NCBI GenBank assembly: GCA_002686195.1
Contig: NZAS01000092.1
Coordinates: forward strand, 1-8,362
Source of the DNA: Candidatus Pacearchaeota archaeon
GTDB taxonomy: Archaea; Nanoarchaeota; Nanoarchaeia; Pacearchaeales; GW2011-AR1
Reading direction: 5' to 3'
Length of the DNA stretch: 8,362 bases
Shown here in pieces: positions 7,101-8,362 of this stretch; positions within the stretch are counted from its first letter, which is position 1; each line of letters opens with the position of its first letter. The translations under genes and the position numbers were made by a program. Below the pieces are notes generated by a model. It was not told the origin of the DNA. It ran no database searches and was given only the letters and a program-made list of their open reading frames with translations.

Positions 7101-8362
7101 CTGAAAGAAGATCTTGGAGATTTGGAGAGGGCTGCTCAAGATCCAGAAGGTTACTTTGAGAGCAACATGCCGCCTCTTGTTTCTGATCCCGGCTGTGATA
7201 ATGGCTTAATGCCGTTTGAGCCAGATGTGGCCATCGCCACTGTGACCGCAGCACTCGGCAACGAATTAGAGCAGTTGAAAGTAGATTATGCAACAGATAT
7301 GATAGGAAATGGTCCGAGAGAGAAAAACTGGGGACTTCTTAATATGGTTATGTCAGACACAATGGGTCAACCCCTCACGCGCCATAATCGCTCCGTCACC
7401 CGCCGGCGCAACCCCGACGAAGTTGATTTTTATACAGGAGTAGTTGGCGAAAGTGGATTTTTGGCCACGGAGGATCCCATCGAACTGACCGGCGGCAAGT
7501 TGCTTAGTCTCATTGGGGGACCACCAGAACCAGAAGCTCAACGCGCAGCCTTCCCCACTAGTGTCGCTAAATGGCTCCGCGACGATCTTATGGATAAAGC
7601 AGGATATGCGCAAGATGAATTCGGCACATATGCCAAAGCTACTGAGTCGAACGCAATCGCCGCTAGTATTAATAATGAATGGCAAGCGTCAGGATCTTGG
7701 TTCCGCGATATGGAAGAATTGGGTTTTGATCGTGTTTTTAGTAATGATCTCGAATTGTTATCTATTCCCGATATGGGCTATAATGTAGAGATGGCACCCG
7801 AATTTGAGCCAGGTGACGAGGGCGATGCCACCGGTGTCACGTTTACTGAGTTGGGTCGTAAAGGCGAGCCTGACTTGGAGTTGGATTATGTGGACAATGC
7901 TAAAGGTGTCTTGTATGATAACGACGACGGCGCCGAGGAAACAAGTTGGTCATACGGATTCAACATGGAGGTTTTCTTTGGCGATCTGATTCAAGACGAC
8001 GATGGCAATATTGTAAATCGTTCAGACGACAACGTGCGCATTAAGATTACAGATTTGTTCAACACGGCCACTGACATGGACTCTTCTGTTGAAGAGCTTT
8101 TATCTAATACTCCCGATCCCACTGCCGATGATGGCCGCATGTTTAAGCTTAGCAAAGTAAAGAAAACGGAGAAAATAATACCAAGTTTAAGATATGAATT
8201 CCTTGCCGTAGACGATACAATAATGGATGCGATTATACCCCCTGCAAGTAAGAACAAATATGATCCATCTCCTGCTGATCTTGGCGCCATCAAAGAATTT
8301 AACATATTGGATCAATATACTGACTTTTTGCAATCATTTCAAACATATAGCGAGCATACTCC
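4161..8362 (+). CDS. Giant phage protein, probable virion structural, 3' partial
   Basis: The frame from ATG 4161 (AAGG at 4151-4154 upstream) has no stop in 1400 codons and leaves the window open at the right edge. Residues 11-22 (DANGDGLIDVCE) are a complete EF-hand/dockerin calcium loop with ligands D11, N13, D15, D19 and E22. C32 and C35 form a CPEC knuckle. Residues 154-166 are almost pure Glu/Asp. Residues 466-484 are Gly-rich with Lys. Residues about 750-791 form a long hydrophobic/amphipathic helical stretch that includes C762, C780 and C788. Cysteines recur up to C1012 and are then absent to the edge. Residues 1071-1085 are unusually Arg-rich in an otherwise acidic protein. I see no polymerase, protease or helicase signature. 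By position after spike genes, a tail/baseplate structural role is likely. Several segments feel like a family repeated in uncultured marine phages, but that is memory, not a search. Confidence 0.8.
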   Translation, partial: MAESKFLPYQDANGDGLIDVCEEISVPEPIECPECVPNPAAIVPDWLNRSKYQPFLNEKLCKYQVTVTTRETTTGFLAAGSEGASEAALNEIYLEYQETAIRALLTSYNKDKSDPSINAIKEVIENTEYSLDPRPKSRLKLLYSVPKENLDAIEDDEEEEEEEEAESGDISVTFMAGELGPMMMYIRKTLRLYNRYLLTYQKVEESNLLFLEDNRPFYLKNYGDWGGGMASNEIMSQVLPELDAFLNNKGYNIANIGGLFQKGGGLFGANDRLTEITFTFNGEYKIKQLRFFTEGCGEQPVIIGGRETGPLAALYNTDAWKDTTAMAYLASLKEMNAEIQARVAPNWIEFLKKYTYPEIYETDTVAYESTPGSCIGEALINEGKQLGQDVLDDVFGIADAIAYQWKDQLCKKSLGEAIDEQTELGILYNPYFEDNKSTYAMAQEQAFKTLEDQDQVFLGFCARVLGGMGMGSGKGGKPRCGSGGENSAQEMLDVLWSEGFEEFKLCGLMDFMMEAIQCLMGGLTLEEALGVMIERACQAMSINNFGDMWKGLPPDKQAELDALVKKKIESGDVFKDDSSLQTYSDGIAQGTGATSGEAGEASTRTLWSKPWEDETISEQEKGLSADGVGMSSEDLQDPGAETRTLVQQFDVGSEENRNKLDSNVVIQAYVQALLEVYQDNLLELVDELNKFPGAQLIANVIAFIDCPRPPFFNPSIMDFIKDIELPFCRDMKEIAFPRIQNPYGWFPKIMDILSILKEAFMCALQQVIIAIIMKLIVKVCELIGNAMCKALEMAGDAIAALVTPNDCTQFSDMVREALCGDGADDEMVNDTTVDMIASLGVGTAALADREQALAFAEDIGCSVTRKELAEALLGDMSNDMADAMVSLVENEYEDFEEALPHKQAMRSFFNGMGNLLPLDFRDTLRDFVNELPANDAMPAHPSLCATPEQVENFCDLRAELLADRASPEQIAQMCDNIRDKLKEDLGDLERAAQDPEGYFESNMPPLVSDPGCDNGLMPFEPDVAIATVTAALGNELEQLKVDYATDMIGNGPREKNWGLLNMVMSDTMGQPLTRHNRSVTRRRNPDEVDFYTGVVGESGFLATEDPIELTGGKLLSLIGGPPEPEAQRAAFPTSVAKWLRDDLMDKAGYAQDEFGTYAKATESNAIAASINNEWQASGSWFRDMEELGFDRVFSNDLELLSIPDMGYNVEMAPEFEPGDEGDATGVTFTELGRKGEPDLELDYVDNAKGVLYDNDDGAEETSWSYGFNMEVFFGDLIQDDDGNIVNRSDDNVRIKITDLFNTATDMDSSVEELLSNTPDPTADDGRMFKLSKVKKTEKIIPSLRYEFLAVDDTIMDAIIPPASKNKYDPSPADLGAIKEFNILDQYTDFLQSFQTYSEHT

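Noticed and set aside
7513..7989. Short + strand frames in a different phase near the right edge
   Set aside because: They overlap the continuous giant frame, lack a convincing ribosome binding site and show no recognisable domain.
1..8362. CRISPR array, tRNA, insertion sequence or prophage attachment site
   Set aside because: I saw no spaced direct repeats, cloverleaf-like sequence, transposase motifs or terminal inverted repeats.

Overview
The window looks like part of the genome of a tailed phage with a contractile tail (myovirus-like), or an uncultured relative of one. It is not bacterial chromosome. Every gene I can support lies on the + strand, and the genes are packed almost end to end with overlaps of 1 to about 47 bases or gaps of at most 19 bases. 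The products are typical phage types: tiny hypothetical proteins, a T4 gp55-like divergent sigma factor, a tail-spike/peptidoglycan hydrolase and large virion proteins. The base composition is moderately AT-rich. The host cannot be read from the sequence. The peptidoglycan-cutting tail protein implies a walled bacterium, and the overall style resembles marine T4-like phages (a recollection of family style, not a search result).

Layout. Bases 1-1050 hold four small genes: a SAP/Rho-N-like helical DNA/RNA-binding module, an unrecognised 74-residue protein, an FmdB-like zinc ribbon, and a single-pass membrane protein with an acidic tail. Bases 1001-2007 hold the sigma-like factor and a small helical protein joined to it by an ATGA overlap. 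Bases 2000-4141 hold two virion genes. The first is a gp5-like protein with a probable OB fold and an M15-type zinc peptidase. The second is a Gly/Pro-rich virion protein with a beta-repeat motif. From 4161 a single reading frame stays open for 1400 codons and runs off the right edge. It is a giant acidic protein, most likely structural, that begins with a textbook EF-hand/dockerin-type calcium loop.

How the genes may work together (inference): the sigma-like factor would direct host RNA polymerase to late genes, and the downstream spike, peptidase and giant protein would be late virion products. The hydrolase would open the peptidoglycan locally during infection. No convincing promoter, Rho-independent terminator, tRNA, CRISPR array, insertion sequence or attachment site is visible. 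There is no gene-free stretch longer than 19 bases inside the window.
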